Source: Chitinophaga eiseniae
Lineage (GTDB): Bacteria > Bacteroidota > Bacteroidia > Chitinophagales > Chitinophagaceae
Direction: 5' to 3'
Length of the DNA: 64,000 nt
Assembly: GCF_012641265.1 (NCBI RefSeq)
Contig: NZ_JABAHZ010000012.1
Location: 56,938-120,937 of the forward strand
The translations under genes and the position numbers were made by a program. This document shows, piece after piece, positions 1 through 9,508 of this stretch; within the stretch, counting starts at the first letter, position 1; each line of letters opens with the position of its first letter. The notes under the pieces were generated by a model. The model was not told where the DNA came from, made no database searches, and saw only the letters and a program-made list of their open reading frames with translations.

Positions 1-693
1 TTCAGCTGCCAGCTCAGTAAATACCGCTTTAGCAGCTGCCGGATCGCGGTCGGCAATACGCAACGCAATGCGGGTACGCAAGCCATTGGCAAATTTCTTC
101 CAGCTGTTCATGTTGTTGGCCAGCAAAGAATCTCCCTGTATGGCATTATCAGCCGGGGAAATAATTTGCACAGCGCCTTTCAGCTCCGACAGCAACCCAC
201 GATACACAGTAGCCTGGCTATCATATACCGGCGTCAGGTAACGCTGGATATTGGCTGCCTGGGTATAAGGAATATCGCCGTATAAATCGGTAAGCACCTG
301 GAATATCCATGAGCGCATGATAATACCTACCGCTTTATAGTTGGGATTATGCAGGCTATCTCCCAACTGCGCCAGGGTAGTAAAATCTTCTATCCCCTGG
401 GCATAAAAATTATTCCATACGTTTTGAATGTTGGTACTGGCCGGGATGTAACGATCCGGGTCGGGATACTGGATTTTAGCCCAGTACTGAACATACAGCA
501 GCGATGTTTCCATGGTTGCATCGGTACCCCAATAGGTATCCACATTGGCCTTGATACCGTTGCTCAACAGGTAATCCGGTTGTACTTCGGTGGGCTCGTT
601 CGGATTGATATTAACACGCTCCAGTTCTTTCTGGCAGCTCGCCAGCAAGGTAGCAGCAAATATGATATAGAAAGGAATCAGCAACTTTTTCAT
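1..693 (-). CDS. SusD/RagB family outer-membrane lipoprotein, 3' end cut by window edge
   Basis: Surface glycan or nutrient-binding lipoprotein that would cap the SusC channel encoded just upstream. Visible are 231 N-terminal residues; the C-terminus lies beyond the left edge. The protein opens with a short lipoprotein signal ending in LLASC, with Cys20 as the expected lipidated residue, followed by the KELERVNINPNEP stretch and repeated helical segments typical of the SusD-like_2 branch (residues about 90-230 run through TPR-like helices). It starts 13 bp after the susC stop, so the two are surely co-transcribed. The ligand cannot be told from this sequence because no glycan-degrading enzyme is visible nearby. 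Confidence 0.85.
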   Translation of the reverse strand, partial: MKKLLIPFYIIFAATLLASCQKELERVNINPNEPTEVQPDYLLSNGIKANVDTYWGTDATMETSLLYVQYWAKIQYPDPDRYIPASTNIQNVWNNFYAQGIEDFTTLAQLGDSLHNPNYKAVGIIMRSWIFQVLTDLYGDIPYTQAANIQRYLTPVYDSQATVYRGLLSELKGAVQIISPADNAIQGDSLLANNMNSWKKFANGLRTRIALRIADRDPAAAKAVFTELAAE

Positions 694-706
694 GATCGGT
701 CAATAG

Positions 707-3700
707 TTAAAATGAAACATTCAGGTTAAAGCCAAAGCTGCGGGTAGTGGGTATCTGCAGCGTTTCCAGCCCCTGGCCGTTGCCGGTGTTAAAGGCAGTT
801 TCAGGATCGATATTTGGCGTGTTCTTATGCAGATAAGCCAGGTTGCGGCCTACCAGCGCTACATTCACCGCCTGTAATCCCCATTTCTTCACCAGCGATG
901 CCGGCAGAGTATAACCCAGTTTTATTTCTCTCAGCTTAATGAAGGAGGCGTCATACACCGCGCTTTCGTTCAGGTTACTGCTATATACTGCCTTGTAATA
1001 GTTTTGTGCAGAAAGAATAGCGGTATTCTTTTTCCCGTCCACGGTATAGCCATCGAAGATGATACCGTCGTGCCTTACTGTAGCGCCACCCGGTGCGGTT
1101 GCGTTATGATCCGGCAAAGGAATATTCTGGGTGCCATTATTGTAGTACGGTAACCCGCCATGTTCCTGGTCACGGCCCGGCATGGTAGCCGCCAGTACAC
1201 CAGTACTCATCCCTGTGGCGTTGGTTCCTGACCAGATAGAACCACCTTGTTTGGTATCTACCAGGAAGCTCAGATTAAAGCCCTTGAAAGAAAAGTTGTT
1301 GTTGATGCTACCAGTCCATTTCGGTGTATAGTAGCCCAGTATTTTCTTACTCGGATCTACCATCGGCGTACCATCTGTGTTTACGAGGATACGATTTTCG
1401 CCATCTCTCTTATAGGCGGTGCCATACAGGGCGCCATAACGCTGCCCCTGGCTGGCCAGTACCTGTATATTGCCGGAACTACCAAGTACATAGTTGGTAA
1501 GGAAGCCATCGGCATCCAGCTTTACCACCTCGCTTACGTTACGGGCGTAATTCACGTTAACATCCCAACGAAATCCTGAGCGGGTGCTGATGGGCGTTAA
1601 TCCCAGCATTACTTCTACCCCACGGTTACTGAGTTCGCCCGTGTTCAATGTTTTCTTCAGGTAACCGGTGGTAGCACTCACGTCGGCCAGGAGGATCTGG
1701 TTGCGGCTGTGGGAGCTATAATAGGTAAGATCCAGTCTTACCCGGTTATCCAGGAATCCTGCTTCCACACCCACTTCCGTAGAGGTGGTAATTTCCGGGC
1801 GAAGATTTTTATTTAAGAACTTATCCGATACGGTGAGCAAGGGTAATGAACCAAAGGGCTGGTTAAACGGATACGTATTTACCAATTGGTAAGGGTCGGT
1901 ATCTTTACCTACCTGGGCCCATCCACCACGTACTTTCAGCAGCGATAAAGCGGGACTTTGTATATGTAATGCTTCCGTTAAGATGAGGCTGGCATTGGCA
2001 GAGGGATAGAAATAAGAATTGCTGCCCCGGGGTAACGTAGAAGACCAGTCATTACGTGCGGTTAAGTTCAGGAAAGCGTAGTTGCGATATCCTACCTGTG
2101 CGGCTGCAAATCCACTATATACTTTCTGCCTGGTCAATAAGCTGGTAGAAATCAGCGGATCGCGGGAGTTGTTGAGCGTGTATACGCCTTTTACAGCCAG
2201 ACGCGGCGCCTGTTGGTAGTTTTGCTCAAACTGGTTGGTGCGCAGGTTAGCGCCCGCCAGTACATCGATATCAAAATCGCTGCCTAACTTCTTTTTGGCA
2301 TTCAGCGTAAACTCGCCATTGGTTTCACTTACCGCGTATGCATCTTCTGTATAAGAGCCAAACGGCGTACCGTTGGTATAGTAAGCTACGCGGTATTTAC
2401 GTCTGTCCTGGTAGTAGTCTGTTCCTACGCGTAAGTTGGCGGTAAGCCAGTCGAGCACCTGGTAGGAAAGGCGGGCGTTGCCGAGGAAACGGTTACGCTG
2501 CATCCCTACGGTGTTTTCGTACTGGATCCAATAAGGGTTGCTATAATAGCTGTGGTTCCAGTTATAGTCGGTACCATCGGCATTCTTATAATTTTTCAGC
2601 CTGCTCACATCTACCTGGCGACCAAACCAGATGAACTGCAGGGTAACGCTGTTTCCTCTTCTTCCATCTACGCCGGGTAGATTGTCTGCGCCGCTGCGTA
2701 CATAATCAGCATACGTGCTGAGCGTGAGTTTGGGAGTAATACGGAAAGTATTGCTGGCGGTAAAAGTATTCCGCGTGATACCAGTATTGGGCAGTATGCC
2801 TTGTTGCTTGGTATTATTGTAAGAGAAGCGATAGTCAATTTTATCGGTAGTACCACCTATAGACAAGCCGTTATTCAGCGTATAGCCGGTAACGTAGAAA
2901 TCCTTTACGTTATTGGGATGGGCTACGAATGGTACCGCTTCTCCATTGGAAAAGAATTGCGGGATCAGGCGGCCATCCAGTTTCGGCCCCCAGCTTTCAT
3001 CCACGCCATCATTGATACCTCCTCCTTTACCATCTTTATAGGAGAATTGTCCGCCGGTACCCTGACCGTAGGAATTCTGAAAGTCAGGCAGGATCAGTAC
3101 TTTATCGAAGGTAGCACCGGAGTTAAGGGTAACGCCCATGCCTCCTTTTGTATCCTTACCGGTTTTGGTTTTGATGACAATAACGCCGCTGGAAGCCCTG
3201 GAGCCATATAATGCGGCGGCATTGGGTCCTTTCAGTACACTGACAGATGCAATATCGTCCGGGTTGATATCGGAGATAGCATTGGCAAAGTCGCGCCCGG
3301 TACCCACTCCCAGCTGGCTATTATCTACCGGCACACCATCCAGTACGAACAGTGGTTGGTTATTTCCGGCGATGGAGGTTTCGCCGCGGATAATGATACG
3401 GGAAGATCCCATATTACCCTGGCTATTGGTTACCTGCACCCCGGCTATCTTTCCGGAGAGGGCGTTTACCAGGTTAGTTTCTTTCGCTTCCGAAATATCT
3501 TTCGATTTCAGCTCCTGTACGGCATATCCGAGCGATTTCTTTTCCCTGGAAATGCCCAGTGCGGTTACGACTACCTCTTCCAGTTTCCGGTTGCTGTTTT
3601 CGAGAGAGATATTAATTACTTTATTGCTTCCTACGGCTACGACTACTGTCTGGAAGCCGAGAGAAGAGAACTGCAAACTATCATTTGCTTGTGCGGTGAT

Positions 3701-3889
3701 GGCATATTTTCCATCGGGATCCGACTGAGTACCACGATTGGTTCCTTTCACCTGGATGATCACACCAGGGATACGTTGTGCATCTGAGCGGGCAGTAACT
3801 ACCCCATTGATCCTGATTTCCTGGGCAATACCCTGCTGCAGCCACAGTAATCCTGGCAGCAGGCATAACAGCCTTTTTACGTAATTCAT
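707..3889 (-). CDS. SusC/RagA family TonB-linked outer-membrane protein
   Basis: TonB-dependent channel of a SusCD pair, importing an unknown oligomeric nutrient across the outer membrane. The 1060 residues show a signal peptide (about 1-22, ending GIAQ), a CarboxypepD_reg-like domain (about 25-95), then the SusC-typical LEEVVVTALG TonB-box region near residue 105, the plug domain with the LSGKIAGVQV and LDGVPVDN blocks (about 110-240), and a long beta-barrel ending in a C-terminal Phe (FNLNVSF). Length is normal for the family. A promoter with a 19-nt spacer lies about 115 bp upstream. Function as a transporter is firm; substrate is unknown. Confidence 0.95.
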   Translation of the reverse strand: MNYVKRLLCLLPGLLWLQQGIAQEIRINGVVTARSDAQRIPGVIIQVKGTNRGTQSDPDGKYAITAQANDSLQFSSLGFQTVVVAVGSNKVINISLENSNRKLEEVVVTALGISREKKSLGYAVQELKSKDISEAKETNLVNALSGKIAGVQVTNSQGNMGSSRIIIRGETSIAGNNQPLFVLDGVPVDNSQLGVGTGRDFANAISDINPDDIASVSVLKGPNAAALYGSRASSGVIVIKTKTGKDTKGGMGVTLNSGATFDKVLILPDFQNSYGQGTGGQFSYKDGKGGGINDGVDESWGPKLDGRLIPQFFSNGEAVPFVAHPNNVKDFYVTGYTLNNGLSIGGTTDKIDYRFSYNNTKQQGILPNTGITRNTFTASNTFRITPKLTLSTYADYVRSGADNLPGVDGRRGNSVTLQFIWFGRQVDVSRLKNYKNADGTDYNWNHSYYSNPYWIQYENTVGMQRNRFLGNARLSYQVLDWLTANLRVGTDYYQDRRKYRVAYYTNGTPFGSYTEDAYAVSETNGEFTLNAKKKLGSDFDIDVLAGANLRTNQFEQNYQQAPRLAVKGVYTLNNSRDPLISTSLLTRQKVYSGFAAAQVGYRNYAFLNLTARNDWSSTLPRGSNSYFYPSANASLILTEALHIQSPALSLLKVRGGWAQVGKDTDPYQLVNTYPFNQPFGSLPLLTVSDKFLNKNLRPEITTSTEVGVEAGFLDNRVRLDLTYYSSHSRNQILLADVSATTGYLKKTLNTGELSNRGVEVMLGLTPISTRSGFRWDVNVNYARNVSEVVKLDADGFLTNYVLGSSGNIQVLASQGQRYGALYGTAYKRDGENRILVNTDGTPMVDPSKKILGYYTPKWTGSINNNFSFKGFNLSFLVDTKQGGSIWSGTNATGMSTGVLAATMPGRDQEHGGLPYYNNGTQNIPLPDHNATAPGGATVRHDGIIFDGYTVDGKKNTAILSAQNYYKAVYSSNLNESAVYDASFIKLREIKLGYTLPASLVKKWGLQAVNVALVGRNLAYLHKNTPNIDPETAFNTGNGQGLETLQIPTTRSFGFNLNVSF

Positions 3890-4004
3890 GCTGAATACTT
3901 GATTTAATAATTGAGTCCGATCTCGCGGAGAGTGGTTAGCCCGTTATACCCGTTTTGATTTTGGCATATTGTTATTGGTGCATAATTAGCGTGTATTTCC
4001 GGGG

Positions 4005-4034
4005 CAAAAGTAAGGCAGAATTATTAATCTACAA
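4005..4034 (-). promoter_or_regulatory. Bacteroidota-type promoter for the first susCD pair
   Basis: On the minus strand a TTG (4032-4034) is followed after 19 nt by TACTTTTG (4005-4012), a perfect match to the TAnnTTTG -7 element with the usual spacing. Transcription would begin near 3998 and leave a leader of about 110 nt before the susC start at 3889. Confidence 0.65.
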
Positions 4035-4076
4035 AATTTATAGACTAAATAGGTATTTAGAAGACAATAAATTCAG

Positions 4077-4156
4077 CACGCAAAGGCGCGGAGAAGCAAA
4101 GCAGCAAAGTATGTTGTTAAATACTTTGCTGCTTTGCTTCTCCGCGCCTTTGCGTG
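4077..4156. repeat. 36-bp perfect inverted repeat with 8-nt loop
   Basis: The arms 4077-4112 and 4121-4156 are exact reverse complements around the loop GTTGTTAA. The arm begins with CACGCAAAGGCGCGGAG and is rich in the GCAAAG motif. It sits just 9 bp past the stop of the small gene to its right and upstream of the susC promoter. No T-run follows on either side, so it is not a classic intrinsic terminator, although a stem this long could still stop transcription of the gene at 4166-4555. The GCAAAG-rich composition resembles interspersed palindromic elements I recall from other Bacteroidota genomes; that link is from memory. Confidence 0.9.
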
Positions 4157-4165
4157 AACCAGGTA

Positions 4166-4555
4166 TTACTGGTTGTTCAACAACTTTTTCAGCGCTGCTT
4201 TACAGTCCTCTACGTTTTGCCAGATGAGCCGGTCCTGGCATACGATGCCTTTGTAGTGGATAGTGACTTTCGTTTTACGCAGAATCACCTGGTAATATTC
4301 CGGGGCATCGGGAGAATTTTCCCAGGTAGTTTTACCGCCTTCTTCAATACCGCCGGCGAATTTGTCTTCAATTACATCCGTCACCTTCTTTCTCATATTT
4401 TCTGCAAAGTCAAAGCTAACGTCTGTTTTCACAAGACAGGAGGAGTCTTGTACGGGGAGCTGATGGGTACCTGCGCGGAGGTGTTGACTGGGAATGGTTA
4501 ACAACAAGGCGCTGGCTGCCAGCAGCGATAACGGGATCAGGTGTGTGTATTTCAT
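4166..4555 (-). CDS. small secreted protein of unknown function
   Basis: The 129-residue product starts with a convincing signal peptide (hydrophobic stretch LIPLSLLAASALLLTI, residues about 5-20), so it is likely periplasmic. The mature part has two cysteines (in SSCLVK and GIVCQD) that may form a disulfide, and an amphipathic C-terminus ending ALKKLLNN. I do not recognise a family. It is a single gene: the gene to its right (4738-5571) runs in the same direction but is separated by 182 bp, and the long inverted repeat follows its stop codon. Confidence 0.6.
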   Translation of the reverse strand: MKYTHLIPLSLLAASALLLTIPSQHLRAGTHQLPVQDSSCLVKTDVSFDFAENMRKKVTDVIEDKFAGGIEEGGKTTWENSPDAPEYYQVILRKTKVTIHYKGIVCQDRLIWQNVEDCKAALKKLLNNQ

Positions 4556-4737
4556 AACAAGTAGATTAAGATAACAAGTAGAAATAGGTATATAATAAGT
4601 CCGGGAAGATGATTTATGCTATTGATCCGATTTTGGTCTGGTTCTAACTCATTATTAAAATAACATATTTATCCCACTTTACAAAATAAAGTGTGAATGC
4701 GTAGGGGTAAACGTAAACAGGGGTGTCTTTATTCAGG

Positions 4738-5571
4738 TCATTGATATTGCTGCTGCAGGTTAAGCAGAATTTTCTTACCGGCATCACTGAGACCAGGCAG
4801 GCTGTCGGCCGGCATAAAATGGCGTTTAAAGGCCATGATGGCGGCGGAAGAATCTTTTACATCATACCCGATAATGCGAAGGGCCAGCAGGGAGTTAAAA
4901 GATTCGGGCACTACCGTGGCGCTGGTGTCTTTATACCAGAGGCCAAAGCCTTTATCAGCTAATTGTTGCCAGGGGAAAAATGCGCTGGGATCCACTTTCC
5001 TGCCGGGAGCAATATCACCGTGACCTACAAAGTTAGCAGCGGGAATATTGTAGCGGTGCTGAAGCGTATCCAGCAACACCAGCAGGCTGTTGATCTGGGC
5101 GGAATCGAAGGGTTCCTTGCCGTTATTGTCCAGCTCAATCCCGATAGAAGAAGAGTTAATATCCGTGAGGTTGCCCCATTTGGCAACGCCTCCGTGCCAG
5201 GCGCGGAGGTAATCATTCAGCATATGATGAATGGTTCCATTACGACATATCACATAGTGCGCGCTTACCTGTGTTTTTTGCAGGGTAAATGTTTGCAGTG
5301 TTTGTTCACATGAATTCTGAGCGGTATGATGGATGATCACCAGGTTGGGTTTACGCATATTAAAGTTTACCGTTCCTACCCAGGAGGGAGCGCCTATGCC
5401 ATTGGCGCCAGCCAATGCCCCGGGTTGCTCCCGCAATACTTTCGCATAGGATTTAGCCGTATGCCGGTATTCCTTATTGGTGGCAGCATAAGGGTTGCGG
5501 GCGCAATAAGTAGCGCCAAAAACTACTGCTGCAAGGCAGCTAACCCGTATAAAAAAGGAAATGGTTTTCAT
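4738..5571 (-). CDS. N-acetylmuramoyl-L-alanine amidase (Amidase_2), lipoprotein
   Basis: Cleaves the bond between N-acetylmuramic acid and the peptide stem of peptidoglycan or its turnover fragments, probably from the inner face of the outer membrane. The N-terminus has a lipoprotein-like signal with Cys23. The Amidase_2/AmpD fold spans about 70-215: the IIHHTAQ block (His81/82), SIGIELDN with the conserved Glu146, and GHGDIAPGRKVDP with zinc ligands His184 and Asp194. The DPS-F-FPW ending is typical of the AmiD/AmpD group. The start is the ATG at 5571, adjacent to an ATG on the opposite strand at 5572. Recycling or remodelling of the wall is the expected role. Confidence 0.88.
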   Translation of the reverse strand: MKTISFFIRVSCLAAVVFGATYCARNPYAATNKEYRHTAKSYAKVLREQPGALAGANGIGAPSWVGTVNFNMRKPNLVIIHHTAQNSCEQTLQTFTLQKTQVSAHYVICRNGTIHHMLNDYLRAWHGGVAKWGNLTDINSSSIGIELDNNGKEPFDSAQINSLLVLLDTLQHRYNIPAANFVGHGDIAPGRKVDPSAFFPWQQLADKGFGLWYKDTSATVVPESFNSLLALRIIGYDVKDSSAAIMAFKRHFMPADSLPGLSDAGKKILLNLQQQYQ

Positions 5572-5724
5572 ATGCTAACGTTAAAGTTTAACAAACATGC
5601 CTGGATAAAGATACTAAATGAATGGAGGAATCGTTTTTTTCACGGATACTATGAAAAGTGTGCTATAAACCATATATTTACGTTTTCAGTAATACTTTTC
5701 GGAGTATCAAAAACCTGTGCCATA

Positions 5725-6615
5725 TTGTCTGCTATTGCCTACTACTTACTCTTACCACTGATCTACGCGTTATCGCTACTGCCATTTCGTGTACTTTACC
5801 TGGTTGCTGACACGGTGTACGTGTTGTTATATTATGTGCTGGGCTACCGTAAAAAGGTAGTGCTTGCCAACCTGCGGAATTCGTTTCCGGAAAAGAGTGA
5901 AAAAGAAATTCATCGTATCTGCAAAGATTTTTATCATTATCTCTGCGATCTTTTCCTGGAAACATTCAAAACGCTGACCATCAGCAAAACAGCGATGGTG
6001 AAGCACTGCAGTTTTACACCGGCAACGGTAGAGCTGTTTAAACGCCTGGCGGCCGAAAAGAAGAGTGCGGTGCTGGTGATGGGCCATAAAGGCAACTGGG
6101 AATGGGCTGGCAATACTTTTAGTATATTGTGTCCGCAACAGCTGTATGTGATCTATCATCCATTGGCTAATAAACATTTCAATGGCCTCATGTACCGCAT
6201 GCGCACCCGCTTTGGCACTAAGCTGATTGCCATGCAGGATACTTTCCGCGACATGGTGCAAAACCGCCATGAAGTGAATGCAACCGCCTTTATTGCAGAC
6301 CAGGCGCCACAGCCTAAAACAGCGCAGTGGCTTACCTTCCTGCACCAGGACACCCCTGTATTCAAAGGCACCGAAAAAATTGCCCAGAAAATGAATTACC
6401 CGGTAGTGTATGTGACCGTTACACGCGAAAAAAGAGGTTACTACACGGTATCAGCGGAAATACTGACGGCCACACCTGCCGACGAAAAAGAAGGAGCTAT
6501 CACGATAGCGCATACACGTAAACTGGAAGAAGATATTGTAGCACAACCGTCTACCTGGCTGTGGTCGCACAAAAGGTGGAAGCATAAACGGGCAGCTGTT
6601 ACAACAGAATCATAA
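5725..6615 (+). CDS. lipid A biosynthesis lauroyl/myristoyl-type acyltransferase (LpxL/LpxM-like)
   Basis: Transfers a secondary acyl chain to lipid A at the inner membrane. The protein has one N-terminal membrane segment, the conserved VVLANLRNSFPEKSEKEI block that opens Bacteroidota members, a GHKGNWEWAG motif containing the catalytic His of the LPLAT H-x4-E box, and FIADQAPQ. The reading frame is open much further upstream (an ATG at 5572), but residues before SAIAYYLLLPLIYAL do not look like the family. I therefore prefer the TTG at 5725, giving 296 residues, the usual length. A near-match to the -7 promoter element (TACTTTTC, 5693-5700) inside the upstream extension supports this, though the start remains uncertain. 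Confidence 0.85.
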   Translation: MSAIAYYLLLPLIYALSLLPFRVLYLVADTVYVLLYYVLGYRKKVVLANLRNSFPEKSEKEIHRICKDFYHYLCDLFLETFKTLTISKTAMVKHCSFTPATVELFKRLAAEKKSAVLVMGHKGNWEWAGNTFSILCPQQLYVIYHPLANKHFNGLMYRMRTRFGTKLIAMQDTFRDMVQNRHEVNATAFIADQAPQPKTAQWLTFLHQDTPVFKGTEKIAQKMNYPVVYVTVTREKRGYYTVSAEILTATPADEKEGAITIAHTRKLEEDIVAQPSTWLWSHKRWKHKRAAVTTES

Positions 6616-6656
6616 GCAACAATTTTAGACACGATTATCCTACAACGAATATTGTT

Positions 6657-7685
6657 ATGCTGGAAGGGAAAGAACTGATCCTGGCTACCAAGCCATATGC
6701 ATGTGAACACAGGGCCAAAAGCTGGCTATTGACACTTTCTACATTAGCACTGCTGATAGTATCGCTCACCGGTACGCTGGTACTGCCCTACCTGGCCCTG
6801 AGGATATTGGCCAGCGTTCTTTCGGGGTTGCTGATTGTACGCATGTTTGTAATTTATCATGATCATCAGCACCATGCTATTTTACATCATTCTGTAATCG
6901 CAGAAGCGATCATGCTGACTTTCGGCATTTATGTGCTGGCCCCTTCCAGCATATGGAAACGTTCGCATGATTATCACCACAAGCATAACTCAAAATTATT
7001 CAGCGCCAGTATTGGTTCCTACCCGATTATTACCCGTAAAAAATTCGACTCCATCACGGCATCAGAGCGGCGCAGCTATCTTTTCAGCCGCCACCCGCTT
7101 ACTATTGCAGCAGGCTACCTCTCGATGTTTATGCTGGGTATGTGTGTACAGTCATTTGTGAGCAGCCCCAAAAAGCATATCGACTCCTTAATGGCGCTGC
7201 TGATCCACCTGGGCGGTAGCATAGCCGTGTGTTATTTCTGGGGATGGGAAAGTTGGTTGCTTTTTGTTGTAGTGCCATTTACCATTGCCTGTGGACTGGG
7301 CGCCTACCTCTTTTATGCCCAGCATAATTTCCCGGGGGTTACGTTTAATGTGAACCAGGAATGGTGCTATGATAAAGCAGCTTTACTGTCTTCCAGCTAT
7401 ATGGTGATGAACCCGGTAATGAAATGGTTTACTGGTAATATCGGCTACCATCATATTCATCACCTGAATGCCCGCATTCCTTTTTATCGTTTGCCGGAAG
7501 TGATGCAAAACATCCCGGCTTTACAGCGCGCCAAAGTAACGTCCCTCGGCTTCCGGGATGTATGTGCCTGTTTCCGGCTCAAAGTATGGGATCCGGAGCA
7601 AGACAGGATGATCAGTTTACGGGAGGCTCGTTCTATCAGGTTGGCGTTACTGATGCCGAAGCCTGATCCTGCAATAGTTGCCTGA
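6657..7685 (+). CDS. membrane fatty acid desaturase
   Basis: Di-iron integral-membrane enzyme that inserts a double bond in an acyl chain. All three histidine boxes are intact: HDHQHH (68-73), HDYHHKH (104-110) and HHIHH (265-269). Hydrophobic segments lie at about 25-65, 80-95, 145-165 and 180-220, as expected for a four-helix desaturase. It follows the lipid A acyltransferase by 41 bp on the same strand, so both may be co-expressed and act on membrane lipids. The last 50 bp overlap the 3' end of the convergent DJ-1/PfpI gene. Confidence 0.9.
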   Translation: MLEGKELILATKPYACEHRAKSWLLTLSTLALLIVSLTGTLVLPYLALRILASVLSGLLIVRMFVIYHDHQHHAILHHSVIAEAIMLTFGIYVLAPSSIWKRSHDYHHKHNSKLFSASIGSYPIITRKKFDSITASERRSYLFSRHPLTIAAGYLSMFMLGMCVQSFVSSPKKHIDSLMALLIHLGGSIAVCYFWGWESWLLFVVVPFTIACGLGAYLFYAQHNFPGVTFNVNQEWCYDKAALLSSSYMVMNPVMKWFTGNIGYHHIHHLNARIPFYRLPEVMQNIPALQRAKVTSLGFRDVCACFRLKVWDPEQDRMISLREARSIRLALLMPKPDPAIVA

Positions 7686-8340
7686 TAATTTTCTTCCTGG
7701 CTTCCAGCATGGGCTGGGTTAGTTCTTTCGCTTTTTGCAACACCGGCAATCCTGCCGTATGCGGCGAACCCGCTCTGAATGGAGGTTCCGGGCTATATTC
7801 CAATTGCAGTTGTATCATCTTGGCCATTTCCTCACCGCCTACCAGGGCTGTGAGCACCAATCCGAAATCGATGCCGGCGGTAACGCCACCGCCGGTGATC
7901 CGGTTGCCATCCCGCACTACCCGCGCCTCCACGGTTTCCACTCCAAACATCCGTAACAGCTCCAGCGATCGCCAATGCGTAGTTGCCTTATAGCCGTTCA
8001 ACAACCCTGCCGCTGCCAGCACCAGTGCGCCGGTGCATACTGACGTAAAATATTTTGCTTTCCCGGCCTGCTGTTGTAAAAACTGCAATACGTTGGTATT
8101 GGTGAGTAACGCATTGATCCCCCGACCACCTGGCACAAAAATAATATCCAGTTGAGGGCAATCCGCCATCGCTACTTCGGGCTGGAGGATTAATCCACCT
8201 TCTGCCCGGAGCGGCGCTGTACTTTCTCCAATGATAATCACTTCAAAACACGGCGCCTTCACAAATACGTCGTAAGGGCCTGTAAAATCGAGGATAGTCA
8301 GATCCGGGAAGAGTAACATCCCCACTTTTAATTTTTGCAT
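7636..8340 (-). CDS. DJ-1/PfpI family protein, isonitrile hydratase-like
   Basis: Single-domain class I glutamine-amidotransferase-like protein of 234 residues. The nucleophile elbow SVCTGALVLAAAGLL places Cys102 as the reactive residue, with Asp18 in the ILDFTGPYD block; this pattern is shared with isonitrile hydratases and with the N-terminal half of GlxA-type regulators. There is no AraC helix-turn-helix, so it is not a GlxA regulator. The open frame extends upstream to 8442, but MQKLKVGMLLFPDLT at 8340 is the natural family start. Substrate is uncertain. It converges on and overlaps the desaturase by 50 bp. Confidence 0.8.
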   Translation of the reverse strand: MQKLKVGMLLFPDLTILDFTGPYDVFVKAPCFEVIIIGESTAPLRAEGGLILQPEVAMADCPQLDIIFVPGGRGINALLTNTNVLQFLQQQAGKAKYFTSVCTGALVLAAAGLLNGYKATTHWRSLELLRMFGVETVEARVVRDGNRITGGGVTAGIDFGLVLTALVGGEEMAKMIQLQLEYSPEPPFRAGSPHTAGLPVLQKAKELTQPMLEARKKIIRQLLQDQASASVTPT

Positions 8341-8480
8341 ACATGGAGGTTTAAACACGATACAATAATACTGCGGCCTGCTGTAAAGAGGGAGCAGCCA
8401 TTGACGCAAGATACTATGGTACCTATTCATTGCAAAGGACAAATCCAGGAAGCCCTGTACCGCAGCAGCGTCGACCGTTT

Positions 8481-9377
8481 CTACCGGTGTTGCTCATATT
8501 TATTGACGGGAACTGCCAGACGTAATGCTGCCAGCTCACCGTCCGATAGCGCAGGCACTGATACCGCCCGAAGGGCATCTTCGAGTTGTGCGGTGGTGCG
8601 TATGCCAACAATGGCGCTGCTCACCGCAGGTTGCTGCAGTACAAAGCGAAGCGCGGTTTGTGCAGCGTCTCTCTCCGGGGAGCTCTCCTGCCGAATGGCT
8701 TCCGCAGCCCTGGCCACCTCTTCTGCGGAGTAGTTGAGATAAGGAGCAGCTGGCTTATTCACCAGTACGCCCCTGGCAACGCTGCCCCGCGCCAGTACGC
8801 CAATATTATTTTCCAGCAACAAAGGAAATGCACTTTCTTCCGGACGCCGGTCCAGCAGGCTGTATTGCATCATTACACTCACGATATGCGAACGTTGTAC
8901 ATACTCGCGGATCACGTTTGGCCGGATAGATGAAATACCATAGTACCTGATTTTTCCTTGCTGCAGCAATGTTTCAAAGGCTGCAATAGTGTCATCGATC
9001 GGATCTTCAAGGGTGCCTCCATGCAGCTGATACAGGTCTATATAGTCTGTTTGCAGTCGCTTCAGGCTGGCTTCTACACAGCTGATAATATACGCTTTAC
9101 CAGGGTTCCAGTCCCAGCCACTTCCATCTTCCCTCCATTGATTCCCTACTTTGGTAGCAATCACTACATCGGATCTATGTCCCTTTAATGCTTTTCCTAC
9201 GCTCACTTCATTTTGTCCGTGATCATAAAGATCGGCTGTGTCAAAGAAATTAATGCCCTGTTCAATCGCCTGGTGAATAAGGCGGGCATTGTCGGCATCC
9301 GGGCCTGCAAGCGACATACAGCCAAATCCGATTTCGCTGACAGAGAGTGTTGATTTTCCGAGGAGATGATATTGCAT
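8481..9377 (-). CDS. aldo/keto reductase
   Basis: NAD(P)H-dependent TIM-barrel oxidoreductase, 298 residues. The catalytic tetrad can be read as Asp and Tyr in FFDTADLYDHG, Lys in IATKVG and His in LYQLHGG. The C-terminal SAIVGIRTTAQLEDAL block is the coenzyme-binding end of the barrel. Substrate cannot be predicted. The gene stands alone, 140 bp downstream of nothing coding: its 5' side faces the 1.75-kb gene-free stretch, so any leader RNA or regulation would come from there. Confidence 0.88.
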   Translation of the reverse strand: MQYHLLGKSTLSVSEIGFGCMSLAGPDADNARLIHQAIEQGINFFDTADLYDHGQNEVSVGKALKGHRSDVVIATKVGNQWREDGSGWDWNPGKAYIISCVEASLKRLQTDYIDLYQLHGGTLEDPIDDTIAAFETLLQQGKIRYYGISSIRPNVIREYVQRSHIVSVMMQYSLLDRRPEESAFPLLLENNIGVLARGSVARGVLVNKPAAPYLNYSAEEVARAAEAIRQESSPERDAAQTALRFVLQQPAVSSAIVGIRTTAQLEDALRAVSVPALSDGELAALRLAVPVNKYEQHR

Positions 9378-9508
9378 GATAACCGGGTTTTAATCTTGAT
9401 ACCTTAGCTAAAGTAAAGTTTTTAATGCTAAGGTTACGTCTTCCCTGGAATGCGCCGCCCCGCCCGGATTCCGGATGCTGATGCTGACCTGGCTGGTAAA
9501 CAGGTAAT

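Noticed and set aside
5326..5724. N-terminal extension of the lipid A acyltransferase
   Set aside because: It overlaps the amidase gene on the other strand, does not resemble the family and contains a promoter-like element.
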